Below are positions 46,701 through 54,717 of a stretch of DNA of 64,000 bases, in pieces. The translations under genes were made by a program, and so were the position numbers. Under the pieces are notes generated by a model. It was not told the DNA's origin, searched no databases, and was given only the letters and a program-made list of their open reading frames with translations. Every line of letters starts with the position of its first letter. The stretch's first letter is position 1. Source of the stretch: Mycobacteroides chelonae (GTDB taxonomy: Bacteria > Actinomycetota > Actinomycetes > Mycobacteriales > Mycobacteriaceae); assembly GCA_014204435.1 (NCBI GenBank), contig JACHLF010000009.1:1-64000 (forward strand), given 5' to 3'.

Positions 46701-47603
46701 CGTCATCCACTCGCGGGCCTCGCCGATCCACCTTGCGGCAGTGCGGATATCGGCCTCGGTGAGCCCCGTGATGGCCGCGACCATCGGCGGTGTGTAGGTG
46801 GCGAGGAACTCGGGCATTCCCGCCCAACCCTCCGTGTGCTCGGCGATGAATTCGGAGTCGATATCGCCATTCTCGACAAGCAGATGTAGCAGCCCGTTAA
46901 GCAGGGCCAGGTCGGTGCCCGGCGTGATCTGCAGGAACAGATCTGCGCGGTCGGCGGTGGCGGTGCGCCGTGGATCCACCACGATCAGCCGTGCTCCGCT
47001 GCCGAGGCGATCGGCCATGCGCAAGAACAGGATCGGATGACAGTCCGCCATGTTCGCGCCGATGACGAGGAACAGGTCGCTCTGCTCGATGTCCGAGTAT
47101 GACCCCGGCGGTCCGTCGGCCCCCAACGATTGCGCGTACCCAGTGCCGGCACTGGCCATGCAGAGCCGAGAGTTCGATTCGATATGCGTGGTGCGGATGT
47201 ATCCCTTGGCGAGCTTGTTGGCCAGATATTGCGCTTCCAGGCTCATCTGGCCGGACACGTACAGCGCGATCGCATCGGGTCCGTCGTTGTCGAGGATGTG
47301 GCGGAGCCGTCGCCCGGTCTCGGCGGTCGTTGTCGCCAGCGATGCGGGGACGGGTTCCTGGTCGCGAGTGGGGCGGACATGTGCCGTGGTCATGCGGCCG
47401 TCGGCGGCCATCAGCTGCGCATGGGTGGCGCCCTTGGTGCACAGGCGGCCGTAGTTACTGGGATGGAGCACATCGCCTTCGACGGTGGAAATAGTGACCG
47501 GACCTGCCGACGGTGCGTCGGCACGCACTACGACACCGCAGCCCACACCGCAATACGAGCACGCGGCGCGGCGTGTGCTCGGAGGTGCACTGAGTTCGGA
47601 CAC
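43755..47603 (-). CDS. Fused assimilatory nitrate reductase / CysJ-type flavoprotein
   Basis: A 1282-residue two-enzyme fusion. Residues 1 to about 720 are a molybdopterin oxidoreductase with [4Fe-4S] ligands C15, C18, C22 and C55, then SGQMSLEAQYLANKL and the MGLNQSTHGTWNTNAI region of NarB/NasA. Residues about 760-890 are a flavodoxin-like FMN domain (AILWTSQTGNAETAATSVHRL; SSFGEGGPPDNGARFW). The rest is a CysJ-like FAD/NADPH reductase (RQYSISSSP; MIGPGTGIAPFRGFLQ; YVCGDASRMAKDVDGAL; terminal RYVRDVY). Electrons from NADPH reach the Mo center within one chain. It is leftward, alone, and ends at the crcB riboswitch. Confidence 0.92.
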   Translation of the reverse strand: MSELSAPPSTRRAACSYCGVGCGVVVRADAPSAGPVTISTVEGDVLHPSNYGRLCTKGATHAQLMAADGRMTTAHVRPTRDQEPVPASLATTTAETGRRLRHILDNDGPDAIALYVSGQMSLEAQYLANKLAKGYIRTTHIESNSRLCMASAGTGYAQSLGADGPPGSYSDIEQSDLFLVIGANMADCHPILFLRMADRLGSGARLIVVDPRRTATADRADLFLQITPGTDLALLNGLLHLLVENGDIDSEFIAEHTEGWAGMPEFLATYTPPMVAAITGLTEADIRTAARWIGEAREWMTLWTMGLNQSTHGTWNTNAICNLHLATGAICRPGSGPFSLTGQPNAMGGREMGYMGPGLPGQRSVKSAADREFVEKQWHLAPGSVRAEFGTGTVDMFAQMAAGSIKACWIICTNPVASVANRQNVIDGLRRAELVIAQDAFLSTATNEYADVLLPAALWAESDGVSINSERTATLTNQAAEPPGDAQPDWRLICDIATAMGFGNAFDYASSEEIFEEIRAFWNPRTGYDMRGVSYARLRQGPVQWPCPPESAGDRNPIRYVNDGISQDLHVAEDGTVPRLAFPTPSRRAAFHARAHRDPAELPGEGYPMVLNTGRLQHHWHTLTKTGRIKTLDRLHPSPFVEIHPHDAATLGIAEGHIIEVASRRGVAELPAAISDRVKRGSCFAPFHWNDAQGPGLTINAVTNDAVDPDSLQPEFKVSAVALRPTGRSVADNAPEKQTEALGDIAILWTSQTGNAETAATSVHRLLESAGISATLTAMDECDPADLGGVDTAVLIASSFGEGGPPDNGARFWSALSGDTKPLNHMRYAVLGFGDRAYADFCGHAKALDSRLRELGATPVLGRVDGEATDRTLVASWTADLLEAIGDGTARSAEAARRLRSDGLPVAAPERFTRDAPILAALSHNEILSAPGSGKEVRRIEFDLTGHDVEYSVGDALGIYPTNREEDVQRWLAATGFDAELPITIDGGELPLATALASHYDICRVTDDLLRFVAERRRDKPAIKLLRGPDSEARRRWLQGRNALDVIREFPIRADIDEWRQVLIRLTPRQYSISSSPLVSPQAIGLTVSIVRYRGPDGSARGGVGSTFLADRAQRLPVPIFLQRSPHFRPPSTSDTPMIMIGPGTGIAPFRGFLQERRALGHTGPNWLFFGDQHRTQHFYYRDELDGFLRDGSLRRLDLAFSRDQAKRIYVQHRMMEQGAQMWRWLREGAHLYVCGDASRMAKDVDGALLTIAQKHGRLSGEEALEFRKELVAEKRYVRDVY

Positions 47604-47813
47604 CCCATCATGGTGAGCCAGGGAGATTCCCGAATTCTTCCGTCGAGGTTATCCGGCTGTCACGGCGTCCTCACTGCCGGAACTTATGGCGCGTGAGGCG
47701 GCACGTCGCTGGCGGTCCTGCGGTACTTTAGCCCGCCCGAACCGCTGTTCCACTAGCATCGGTACAGGGTCGACGCTCGTTTCCTGAAGGACACATACTC
47801 GAAGGAGCTAGAC

Positions 47814-48089
47814 ATGGTGTTGAACATCATTTGGATGATCATTCTTGGCCTAATCGTCGGCTGGATCGCCCGGTTGATCGTGCCCGGCAAGGAAAACTTC
47901 GGCTGGATTGTGACGGCGTTGCTGGGCATCGTCGGCGGCTACGTCGGCGGGACGTTGGGCAGCCTGGTCTTCGCGCCGCACAAGTTCACGATCACGCCGC
48001 CGATCAATCACGCATTCCTCGGTGCCCTGGCCGGCGCGGTGATTTTGCTGGTCGTCTACAAGTTCATCGCGGGGAAAACAAAAAGCTAG
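47814..48089 (+). CDS. GlsB/YeaQ/YmgE-family stress-response membrane protein
   Basis: A 91-residue three-helix membrane protein: IIWMIILGLIVGWIARLIVPG, then GWIVTALLGIVGGYVGG and LGALAGAVILLVVYKFIAG. These small proteins (transglycosylase-associated family) are stress-induced; their role is unclear. GAAGGAGC precedes ATG 47814. It ends at the hairpin at 48156. Confidence 0.88.
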   Translation: MVLNIIWMIILGLIVGWIARLIVPGKENFGWIVTALLGIVGGYVGGTLGSLVFAPHKFTITPPINHAFLGALAGAVILLVVYKFIAGKTKS

Positions 48090-48155
48090 ATCGGCTTGAC
48101 CAGGTGGTACGTAACACTGCCGCGAGCCCGTCCCGCCTCGATAGTCGCAAGACCT

Positions 48156-48195
48156 GCGCCCTGTTTCCCGTCGGATTCGTCGGGAAACAGGGCGC
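48156..48195. terminator. Bidirectional terminator hairpin
   Basis: Perfect 15-bp inverted repeat, GCGCCCTGTTTCCCG at 48156-48170 and CGGGAAACAGGGCGC at 48181-48195, around a 10-base loop. It sits between the convergent GlsB-like and Apa-like genes, so it can terminate both. Confidence 0.85.
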
Positions 48196-48212
48196 TCGTC
48201 ATGGACGGAGTG

Positions 48213-49214
48213 CTAGACGGGCACGCCCGGGGCCGGAGGCGCGGCAGGAGGCGCCGGGGGCGCGGGCTGTGCCGGCGGAACCGCTTCGGGCGCCGGTGCA
48301 CCAGGTGCCGCGGGGGCTGCAGGCGGAGGCGGCTGATTGGGATCGGCCGGCGGTGGCGGCGGCTGATTGGGATCGGCGGGCTGCGCCGCCGGAGGTGTGG
48401 TCGGAGTCGGCGGCGTCCACGGACGGATCGACTCGGTCAAGGCCTTGGCCACGCCCTTGTCCACCGGTGAGGCCGCGGTACCGAGCCAGACGATGAACCA
48501 GCGGTCCTTGCCTTTACCCACGGCTGCCGCCCAGATCTGACCGGGCTCCTTCGCGGCGTCATCGAACTTGACCTCGTAATACGAGGAGGCCGCGGGCATC
48601 CCGGCCACTTCGAAGCTCTGGTCTTCCTGGTTGATGCGGTTGCCTGGGTAGGGCATGAAGAACTCACCCATATCCGAGGCCAGGCGGCGTGCTGCCTTCT
48701 GATTGTCGGGCTCGGCACCGGCGAACAGCTTGAGATCCAAACGGCCCAGCAGGATACTTCCGTTCGGTGCGGCCGGATTGGTCAGCAGCGCGGAGCCATA
48801 GGTCAATCTGCGGGCGTCCGTAGGCGTCCAGCCTTGGGGCACAACGTAACTGAAGCCGCCCTGATCGTTGTTGACGCGGCCGCCATCCGCCGGAGCACCG
48901 GGCGCGCCGGGTGTGGGCGCAGTGGTGGGTGCTGTAGTGCCGGGAGGCGGTACGGCACCAGGCGTAGTCACGGTCGTCGGCGTCTCCGGATTGGGTGCCG
49001 GTTGGCCCGGGGCGGGCGTCGCAAGTGGTGGGGGTGCATCGGTGGTCACCAGGTGGATGTGCGCCGTGCGTACCGATGCCGTCGCCTGGTCGGCCGGTGC
49101 CGCGGCCAGGGTGATCGCCCCTGCCCCGCACAGCGAGGTGACCGCGACGGCCGCCGCTATCACCCGCGTCCGTTGCGCCCGCTTCGCTGCCGATGTTGCC
49201 CGTGGTTGCTGCAT
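48213..49214 (-). CDS. apa: Alanine/proline-rich secreted protein Apa (45/47-kDa antigen-like)
   Basis: A 333-residue secreted protein: signal peptide (RVIAAAVAVTSLCGAGAITLA), a Pro/Thr/Ala-rich stretch likely mannosylated (PTTAPTPGAPGAP), and a globular FAP domain (GFSYVVPQGWTPTDARRLTY; YYEVKFDD; WFIVWLGTAASPVDKGVAKAL). A Pro-rich tail with ADPNQPPPPP repeats follows. Order and motifs match mycobacterial Apa/fibronectin-attachment protein. ATG 49214 places the signal at the start. A terminator hairpin follows. Confidence 0.88.
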   Translation of the reverse strand: MQQPRATSAAKRAQRTRVIAAAVAVTSLCGAGAITLAAAPADQATASVRTAHIHLVTTDAPPPLATPAPGQPAPNPETPTTVTTPGAVPPPGTTAPTTAPTPGAPGAPADGGRVNNDQGGFSYVVPQGWTPTDARRLTYGSALLTNPAAPNGSILLGRLDLKLFAGAEPDNQKAARRLASDMGEFFMPYPGNRINQEDQSFEVAGMPAASSYYEVKFDDAAKEPGQIWAAAVGKGKDRWFIVWLGTAASPVDKGVAKALTESIRPWTPPTPTTPPAAQPADPNQPPPPPADPNQPPPPAAPAAPGAPAPEAVPPAQPAPPAPPAAPPAPGVPV

Positions 49215-49384
49215 GCCAATGAACGTACCGTTTTGTCGTGCACGTGCAAGCGTAACCGGCAATCGGCGCGCCTGATTTGCCGAAAGTTGCCAGTGGCGCC
49301 ACTTTAAGATTGTTCGACGCGGTGGCAAGGGGTTTGGCTGACCGGACGCAAACATAGGTTTCCTCTCCAAGTCCCCGTCCCCAG

Positions 49385-50452
49385 CTACTGCGCCGCCTGA
49401 ATGACGACCTCGTGGGCCTTCACGGCAAAGTATGCCGGCGAGTCGGGTGCCAGCCTGAGTTCTGCCGCGGCGGCCGCGGTGATATGTGCGGTGAATATCG
49501 TGGCCCCAGCGGTTGCCGTTACAACCACGCTGTCTCCATGTGCAGTCAGGGTCGCGACGGATACCGCGATGACATTGCGTGGGCTACCCCCGGGTGGGGA
49601 CAGATGCACGCCGACGGCGCGCGGTCCGAACACCGCGACGGCCTGTCGGCCTGGCTCGCAGCGTTCGACGCCGGACCACACCCCATGAATGACCAGATCG
49701 TCGATGTGGAGCGCGCCTCCGGGGCCCATGACGCCCTGGACAAGGTTCACCCCAGCGAATCGTGCACCGAACTGGCTGGTCGGGCGGGCCAACACGGTGG
49801 CGGTATCCCCCAACTCGGCGACTCGGCCGGCCTCGAGCACCATCACCCGATCGGCGATGGCGACCGCATCCATGATGTCGTGGGTCACCAGCAGCGCGCA
49901 TTGGCCGTCGCGTCCCAGCACCCTTGCCAGCAGTGCCCGGACGGCAGGGGCGCTGTCGGCGTCCAGACCTGCCAGCGGTTCGTCGAGGAGCACCAGATCC
50001 GGCTCCGTCGCCAGCGCCCGGGCGATGGCCACCCGCTGCGCCTGGCCACCGGACAGTTCGCTCGGCCGGCGTCCGGCGAGATCACTTGCCCCCACCGATT
50101 GCAGCCAGCGGTCGCGCGCGGCGAGGGTCTCGCCGCGCCGCTTACCGCACATTCCGAACTCGACGTTGCCGACCACCGTCAGGTGTGGGAACAACAAGGC
50201 TTCTTGAAGCAGAAGCGCCGTCCGGCGCCGGTGTGTGGGGACGAAAGTGCCCGTGGCACAGTCCGTCAGCACATGCTCGCCCAGTTTGATCTGTCCGGTG
50301 TCGGGTCGTAGCAGACCCGCGACGAGTGCCAGCAACGTGGATTTACCAGCCCCGTTGGGCCCGACGATGGCCACGGTCTCCCCTGGGGCGACCGTGAACG
50401 CGGCCCGTACGTTGCGCCCGGAATGTCCTGCGTCGAATCGCAGTTCGCTCAT
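49385..50452 (-). CDS. modC: Molybdate ABC transporter ATP-binding protein
   Basis: A 355-residue ATPase with Walker A GPNGAGKSTLLALVAGL near residue 33, Q-loop, signature LSGGQAQRVAIARAL and Walker B LVLLDEPLAGLD. A C-terminal MOP/TOBE domain (VATLTAHGDSVVVTAT; AYFAVKAHEVVIQ) marks ModC. Its ATG 50452 overlaps the modB stop (ATGA). It powers molybdate uptake, supplying the Mo cofactor needed by the upstream-encoded nitrate reductase. Confidence 0.9.
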   Translation of the reverse strand: MSELRFDAGHSGRNVRAAFTVAPGETVAIVGPNGAGKSTLLALVAGLLRPDTGQIKLGEHVLTDCATGTFVPTHRRRTALLLQEALLFPHLTVVGNVEFGMCGKRRGETLAARDRWLQSVGASDLAGRRPSELSGGQAQRVAIARALATEPDLVLLDEPLAGLDADSAPAVRALLARVLGRDGQCALLVTHDIMDAVAIADRVMVLEAGRVAELGDTATVLARPTSQFGARFAGVNLVQGVMGPGGALHIDDLVIHGVWSGVERCEPGRQAVAVFGPRAVGVHLSPPGGSPRNVIAVSVATLTAHGDSVVVTATAGATIFTAHITAAAAAELRLAPDSPAYFAVKAHEVVIQAAQ

Positions 50453-51246
50453 CAGCGCCACCCGTCGGGGCGCCAGGTCTGCGTGCCGACCACGGTGAGT
50501 ACGACGGCCGCCACCGATACCAGGAGCAGTGACAGGGCTACCGCGGACTGTGCGTTGGATTCGCGCTGTAGGTAGATCTCCAGTGGCAGCGTGCGCGTGA
50601 CACCCTGTCGTGATCCCGCGAACGTCAACGTGGCGCCGAACTCGCCCAGTGCGCGCGCGAAAGCAAGGACCGTTCCCGACACCAGCGCCGGCATGACCAA
50701 CGGGAGCGATACCCGGCGCAGCACGGTGGTGGGGGCCGCGCCCAGGCTGGCCGCCACGTCGTCGTAACGCTGTCCGGTCGAGGCCAGTGCGCCGTGCAGG
50801 CTGATGACCAGGAACGGCAGCGACACGAACGTCTGCGCCAGTACCACCGCTGAGGTGGAGAATGCGATATGGATTCCGGCGGCGTCCAGGTAATGACCCA
50901 GAAGTCCCAGCTTGCCGAAGGCGTACAGCAGGGCGATACCACCGACGACAGGCGGCAGTACCAGCGGCAACAAGATCATCGGGCGCAGCAGCCGAGTCAT
51001 CCAGCGGGGTCCACGAGACAGCACGACGGCCAGGGGCACCCCTAACACCAGGCACAGCGCCGTGCTCGCCAGGCACGTCCTGATGCTGAGCAGAAGGGCG
51101 GCCTGAGAAGCTGGGCTGGTGATCAGTGCCGGGAACTGGGCCCAGTCGGCCTTCACCACCAGCGCCAGAACTGGCAGCACGATCAGCACCGTCGCGATGG
51201 CTGCAGGCACGTACACCCAGCGCGGGAGACCGGGTGCGGGCGTCAC
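50452..51246 (-). CDS. modB: Molybdate ABC transporter permease
   Basis: A 264-residue membrane protein with about five or six helices and the EAA loop [26 protein letters not shown]. The typical ModB sequence [14 protein letters not shown] follows. It overlaps both neighbours by 4 bases, giving a coupled modA-modB-modC order. Confidence 0.93.
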   Translation of the reverse strand: MTPAPGLPRWVYVPAAIATVLIVLPVLALVVKADWAQFPALITSPASQAALLLSIRTCLASTALCLVLGVPLAVVLSRGPRWMTRLLRPMILLPLVLPPVVGGIALLYAFGKLGLLGHYLDAAGIHIAFSTSAVVLAQTFVSLPFLVISLHGALASTGQRYDDVAASLGAAPTTVLRRVSLPLVMPALVSGTVLAFARALGEFGATLTFAGSRQGVTRTLPLEIYLQRESNAQSAVALSLLLVSVAAVVLTVVGTQTWRPDGWR

Positions 51247-52055
51247 GGCGCGGAGAACCCCGCAGCCGCCAGAATTTTGTGCCCGGCGTCCCCGATGACG
51301 GTTTCGATGAACTGGTTCGCGCGTTCCGGATTGCGTGAGTTCGCGGTCACCGCAATCGGATAGGTATTGACGATCGACTGTGCCTCAGGGAAGGCGACGG
51401 CGGTGACCTTGTCACCCGCCGCTTTGGCATCGGTGACGTACACCAGACCGGCATCGGCCTGACCCGCGATCACCTTGTTCAGCACATCGGTCACCGAGGA
51501 CTCCTCGCTGACCGCATTCAATCGCACACCAGTCTCTTTGGATGCGGTGGCGGTGGCCGCTCCGCACGGAACCTGTGGGGCGCACACCACCAGGTCAAGC
51601 CCCGGCCGGGCCAGGTCGCGGAAGGCGGCGATGCCCTTGGGATTGCCCGGAGCGACGACGATGGTCAGCGTGTTGGCGGCGAAGTCGACGGGATTGATGA
51701 CCGAATGCGCCTTCCATGCCTTGTCCATGTTGGCTGAATCGGCGGTGGCCAACACGTCGGCCTCAGCTCCCTGCGTGAGCGCAGTGATCAGATCCGAGGA
51801 CCCGGCGAAGGTGAACTCGACCGTTGTCCCCGCGTAGGTCGATTCAAAAGACTTCCCGATTTCGGTGAAGGCCTTGCGCAGCGATGCGGCAGCGAGCACG
51901 TGCAACCGAAGGTCAGCGGAGTCCGAACCCGGGGACGTGGCCGCTGTGCTGTCCTGCGACGCCGTTCGTGAGCCGCAACCCGACATGGCCAGCGAACCTG
52001 CGAGGAGAACCGCGGACAGGAGTTTCAGTGGACCCAGGATCCGTCTACCGGTCAT
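51243..52055 (-). CDS. modA: Molybdate-binding lipoprotein
   Basis: A 270-residue periplasmic-binding lipoprotein. The signal peptide ends in the lipobox LAMSGC; the mature part has [20 protein letters not shown] and [21 protein letters not shown], typical of ModA. Starts at ATG 52055 or a GTG two codons upstream. First gene of modABC; the palindrome at 52101 lies 46 bases upstream. Confidence 0.93.
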   Translation of the reverse strand: MTGRRILGPLKLLSAVLLAGSLAMSGCGSRTASQDSTAATSPGSDSADLRLHVLAAASLRKAFTEIGKSFESTYAGTTVEFTFAGSSDLITALTQGAEADVLATADSANMDKAWKAHSVINPVDFAANTLTIVVAPGNPKGIAAFRDLARPGLDLVVCAPQVPCGAATATASKETGVRLNAVSEESSVTDVLNKVIAGQADAGLVYVTDAKAAGDKVTAVAFPEAQSIVNTYPIAVTANSRNPERANQFIETVIGDAGHKILAAAGFSAP

Positions 52056-52100
52056 CGGCACAACCCTAGCCGTACCTGGGGTGATACGCGGTGCTCGAGC

Positions 52101-52123
52101 ATATTGCTACCGTCCAGTAATAT
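52101..52123. promoter_or_regulatory. Palindrome upstream of modA
   Basis: ATATTGCT (52101-52108), seven spacer bases, AGTAATAT (52116-52123): an inverted repeat matching at 7 of 8 pairs, AT-rich against a GC-rich background. It lies between divergent modA and the SDR gene. It could bind a molybdate-responsive regulator, but no modE-like gene is in the window. Confidence 0.4.
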
Positions 52124-52257
52124 TGGGTGTCAAACCCGCGCGACCCGGCCGCTAAATCCGGGGTATGAGGTCCGGGTTGTGTCACGATCAAGCTGATCAG
52201 ACCTGGCTGACAGGCGCGGATCGGTAAGGCTTGCAGGAAGCTAAGGAAGGTACCGCC

Positions 52258-52941
52258 ATGGACGTACTGGTAACCGGAGCGGTTAACGAGGTCGGCCGGG
52301 CGGTCGCTGCGGAGTTCCGCAACGCCGGCCATCGAGTCGTCATCACCGGCCCCGACGCCGACGAGTTGGAAATCGCGGCCAAGGAGCTCGAGGTCGACGC
52401 CATCGTGTGTGACAACGCCGACCCCGACAGCCTGGAAGAGAACGTCGAGCTGTTCCCTCAGCACCTCGACGCGATCGTGAACATCCCCAATCCTGTCTGG
52501 AGCGAGCCCGGCCCGCATCTGGGAACCCTCACCGATACCGGCGAGGCCTGGCTGTCCCGGTACGAATCGAGCGTCCTAACGGCGGTGCTGACCGTGCAGT
52601 CCATCGGTGATCACCTGCGTTCCGGCGCGGCGATTGTCAACCTGTGCACACTCGGGACCCGCGACCGGTCGGGTGCGACCACCGCCGCCAAGGCCGCCCT
52701 GTCGGCATGGACCGCCGAGCAGGCCGAGCGAATGGGTACCCGCGGGATCACCATCAACACCATCGCGCCCGGACAGTCGGCCGATGCCAACTACGACGGC
52801 CTCGACAGCGCCGAGGGCGCACACGAGCTGGTGGCCGCGGAGATCGCGCGCCTGGCGTTGTTCCTCACCAGCCCCCAAGCGCGCCACATCACCGGTCAGA
52901 CGTTGCACGTCAGCCGCGGCGTTCCCGCCGGCGTTAGCTGA
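52258..52941 (+). CDS. SDR-fold protein with atypical active site
   Basis: A 227-residue short-chain-dehydrogenase fold: VLVTGAVNEVGRAVAAEF at the start and a C-terminal FLTSPQARHITGQTLHV, typical of FabG-like SDRs. The glycine motif TGxxxGxG is altered to TGAVNEVG. The YxxxK catalytic pair is T141-T-A-A-K145, and the upstream catalytic Ser region reads IVNLCTLG (C130/T131). It therefore probably lacks reductase activity or works differently. AAGGAAGG precedes ATG 52258. Confidence 0.78.
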   Translation: MDVLVTGAVNEVGRAVAAEFRNAGHRVVITGPDADELEIAAKELEVDAIVCDNADPDSLEENVELFPQHLDAIVNIPNPVWSEPGPHLGTLTDTGEAWLSRYESSVLTAVLTVQSIGDHLRSGAAIVNLCTLGTRDRSGATTAAKAALSAWTAEQAERMGTRGITINTIAPGQSADANYDGLDSAEGAHELVAAEIARLALFLTSPQARHITGQTLHVSRGVPAGVS

Positions 52942-53036
52942 CACAAGCTGGAGTGCACTCCAGCTCTAGATCGTCGAATTGCCTTGCGGGGCAAGACGGT
53001 AACGCCGTATCGGCGGGTCGGGCGTAGTCTGGCCGG

Positions 53037-54020
53037 GTGACCATTCGGCTTGGATACCAGATCCCCAACTTCTCTTACGGCACCGGCGTCGCCGACCTCT
53101 TCCCCACCGTCGTCAGACAGTCGCGCGAAGCGGAGGCATCGGGATTCGACACGGTCTTCGTGATGGATCACTTCTATCAGCTGCCCATGATCGGCACCCC
53201 GGATCAGCCCATGCTGGAGGCATACACCGCCCTGGGTGCGTTGGCGAGTGCGACCGAAACCATCCAGCTCGCGACACTGGTGACCGGCAACACGTACCGC
53301 AACCCGGCTCTGCTGGCCAAGGCCATCACCACCCTCGACGTGGTCAGCGGCGGTCGCGCGATCCTGGGTATCGGCGCGGGATGGTTTGAACTGGAACACC
53401 AGCAGCTGGGATTTGAATTCGGCACCTTCACCGACCGCTTCGAGCGGCTGGCCGAGGCGCTGGAGATCATTCCGCCGATGCTCCGCGGCGAGCGCCCCAC
53501 CTTCGAAGGCACGTACTACCGGACGGAGTCGGCGCTGAACGAGCCCCGCATCCGGCCGAACATCCCGATCATGATCGGCGGCAGCGGCGAGAAGAAGACC
53601 TTCGGTCTGGCGGTGAAGTACGCCGATCATCTGAACCTGCTCAGTTCGCTGGACGAGATTCCGCACAAGCTGGCCGTTCTGCGGCAGCGCTGTGAGGAGG
53701 CCGGCCGGGATCCGTCGACGCTGGAGACCTCGGCGTTCTTCTCGGTGTTCATCGACGATGACTCGGCGACGGCCTGGAAGCTGGCTGGAGAGCAGCTGCG
53801 CAAGAACGGTATGGACCTCGGGACGTTGCCCGAGGAAGCCCGGGCCCAGGTCCTGGGACGCACCCTGGTGGGCAGCCCCGAGGAAATCGCCGAGCAGGTG
53901 CAGACCCGTGTGCTCGATCAGGGCATCGACTCCGTCACGCTGAACGCGACGGCCAACGGGCACGTCCCCGGCGTGGTGGAACTAATCGGAAACACTCTTC
54001 GTCCGCTGTTCAAGGACTAG
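53037..54020 (+). CDS. LLM-class F420-dependent oxidoreductase
   Basis: A 327-residue luciferase-like monooxygenase of the F420-dependent type: GYQIPNFSYG, EASGFDTVFVMDHFYQLPMI, ATLVTGNTYRNPALLAK, LDVVSGGRAILGIGAGWFE and IPIMIGGSGEKKTFGLAV. GTG 53037 is the start. Length equals the family norm. Substrate unknown. Confidence 0.9.
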   Translation: MTIRLGYQIPNFSYGTGVADLFPTVVRQSREAEASGFDTVFVMDHFYQLPMIGTPDQPMLEAYTALGALASATETIQLATLVTGNTYRNPALLAKAITTLDVVSGGRAILGIGAGWFELEHQQLGFEFGTFTDRFERLAEALEIIPPMLRGERPTFEGTYYRTESALNEPRIRPNIPIMIGGSGEKKTFGLAVKYADHLNLLSSLDEIPHKLAVLRQRCEEAGRDPSTLETSAFFSVFIDDDSATAWKLAGEQLRKNGMDLGTLPEEARAQVLGRTLVGSPEEIAEQVQTRVLDQGIDSVTLNATANGHVPGVVELIGNTLRPLFKD

Positions 54021-54062
54021 TCGGCCGGATTCGTCCTCCATCGCGCAAGCCTTCGGCAGGAT

Positions 54063-54594
54063 GTGGGATATGACGCACCGCTCAGCCTGCAGCCCGCCGC
54101 CTCGGCGGTGGAGGCCCTTCTTGTCGGCGTACCCGACGATGTGTTGGACGACCCGACTCCCTGTGCCGACCGTCACGGTGCGTGCGTTGTTGAACCACCT
54201 ATCGGGCCCGTCTTTCACCGAGGACCTCGACCCGCAGTGGTGGACCGTATTACCGCAGCGGCTCGCCGATCTCGTCGAGACCTGGAAGCAACCAGGGGCC
54301 CGGCAGGGCGAGTCGTCCCTTGCCGGAACCGTCCTGCCCAATGACCAGGTGGCGATGGTGGCTCCGGACGAACTGGTGCTGCACGGCTGGGATGTGGCGG
54401 CCGCGATCGGTCAGCCGTTCGACCTGCATGAGGGCGCCGATCCGGGTCTGTGCGGGTTCATCAGCGCGCTCGCCTCGGACAGCGGGATGCCGGGCTTGTT
54501 CGGTTCGCAGCCGGTTCCGGCCGGCGCGCCGCAGTTCGACCACATGCTCGCGATGTCGGGACGTGATCCAGACTGGCAACCAGGGACCGTGTGA
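54063..54594 (+). pseudogene. Mycothiol-dependent enzyme-like (TIGR03086-type) protein, frameshifted
   Basis: From GTG 54063: LQPAASAVEALLVGVPDDVL and DPTPCADR, then a frame change near 54175 to TVRALLNHLSG, directly followed by PSFTEDLDPQWWTVLPQRLA and MVAPDELVLHGWDVAAAIGQ. The PTPC...TVxxLxxHL and LxxHGWDVAxAxGQ blocks define the DinB-like family; about 30-40 residues normally lying between HLSG and the next helix are missing. Inactive. Confidence 0.7.
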
Positions 54595-54717
54595 GATATT
54601 TCGCTAAACTAAGTGACGCGACGTACGGGGAAATCCCGACTACGGTTGGGGTGTTGCACCAAGTGTCAGACAAGGTGAATAACCCCAGTTGAGACACCAT
54701 TCGATGAGGAGTGATCG

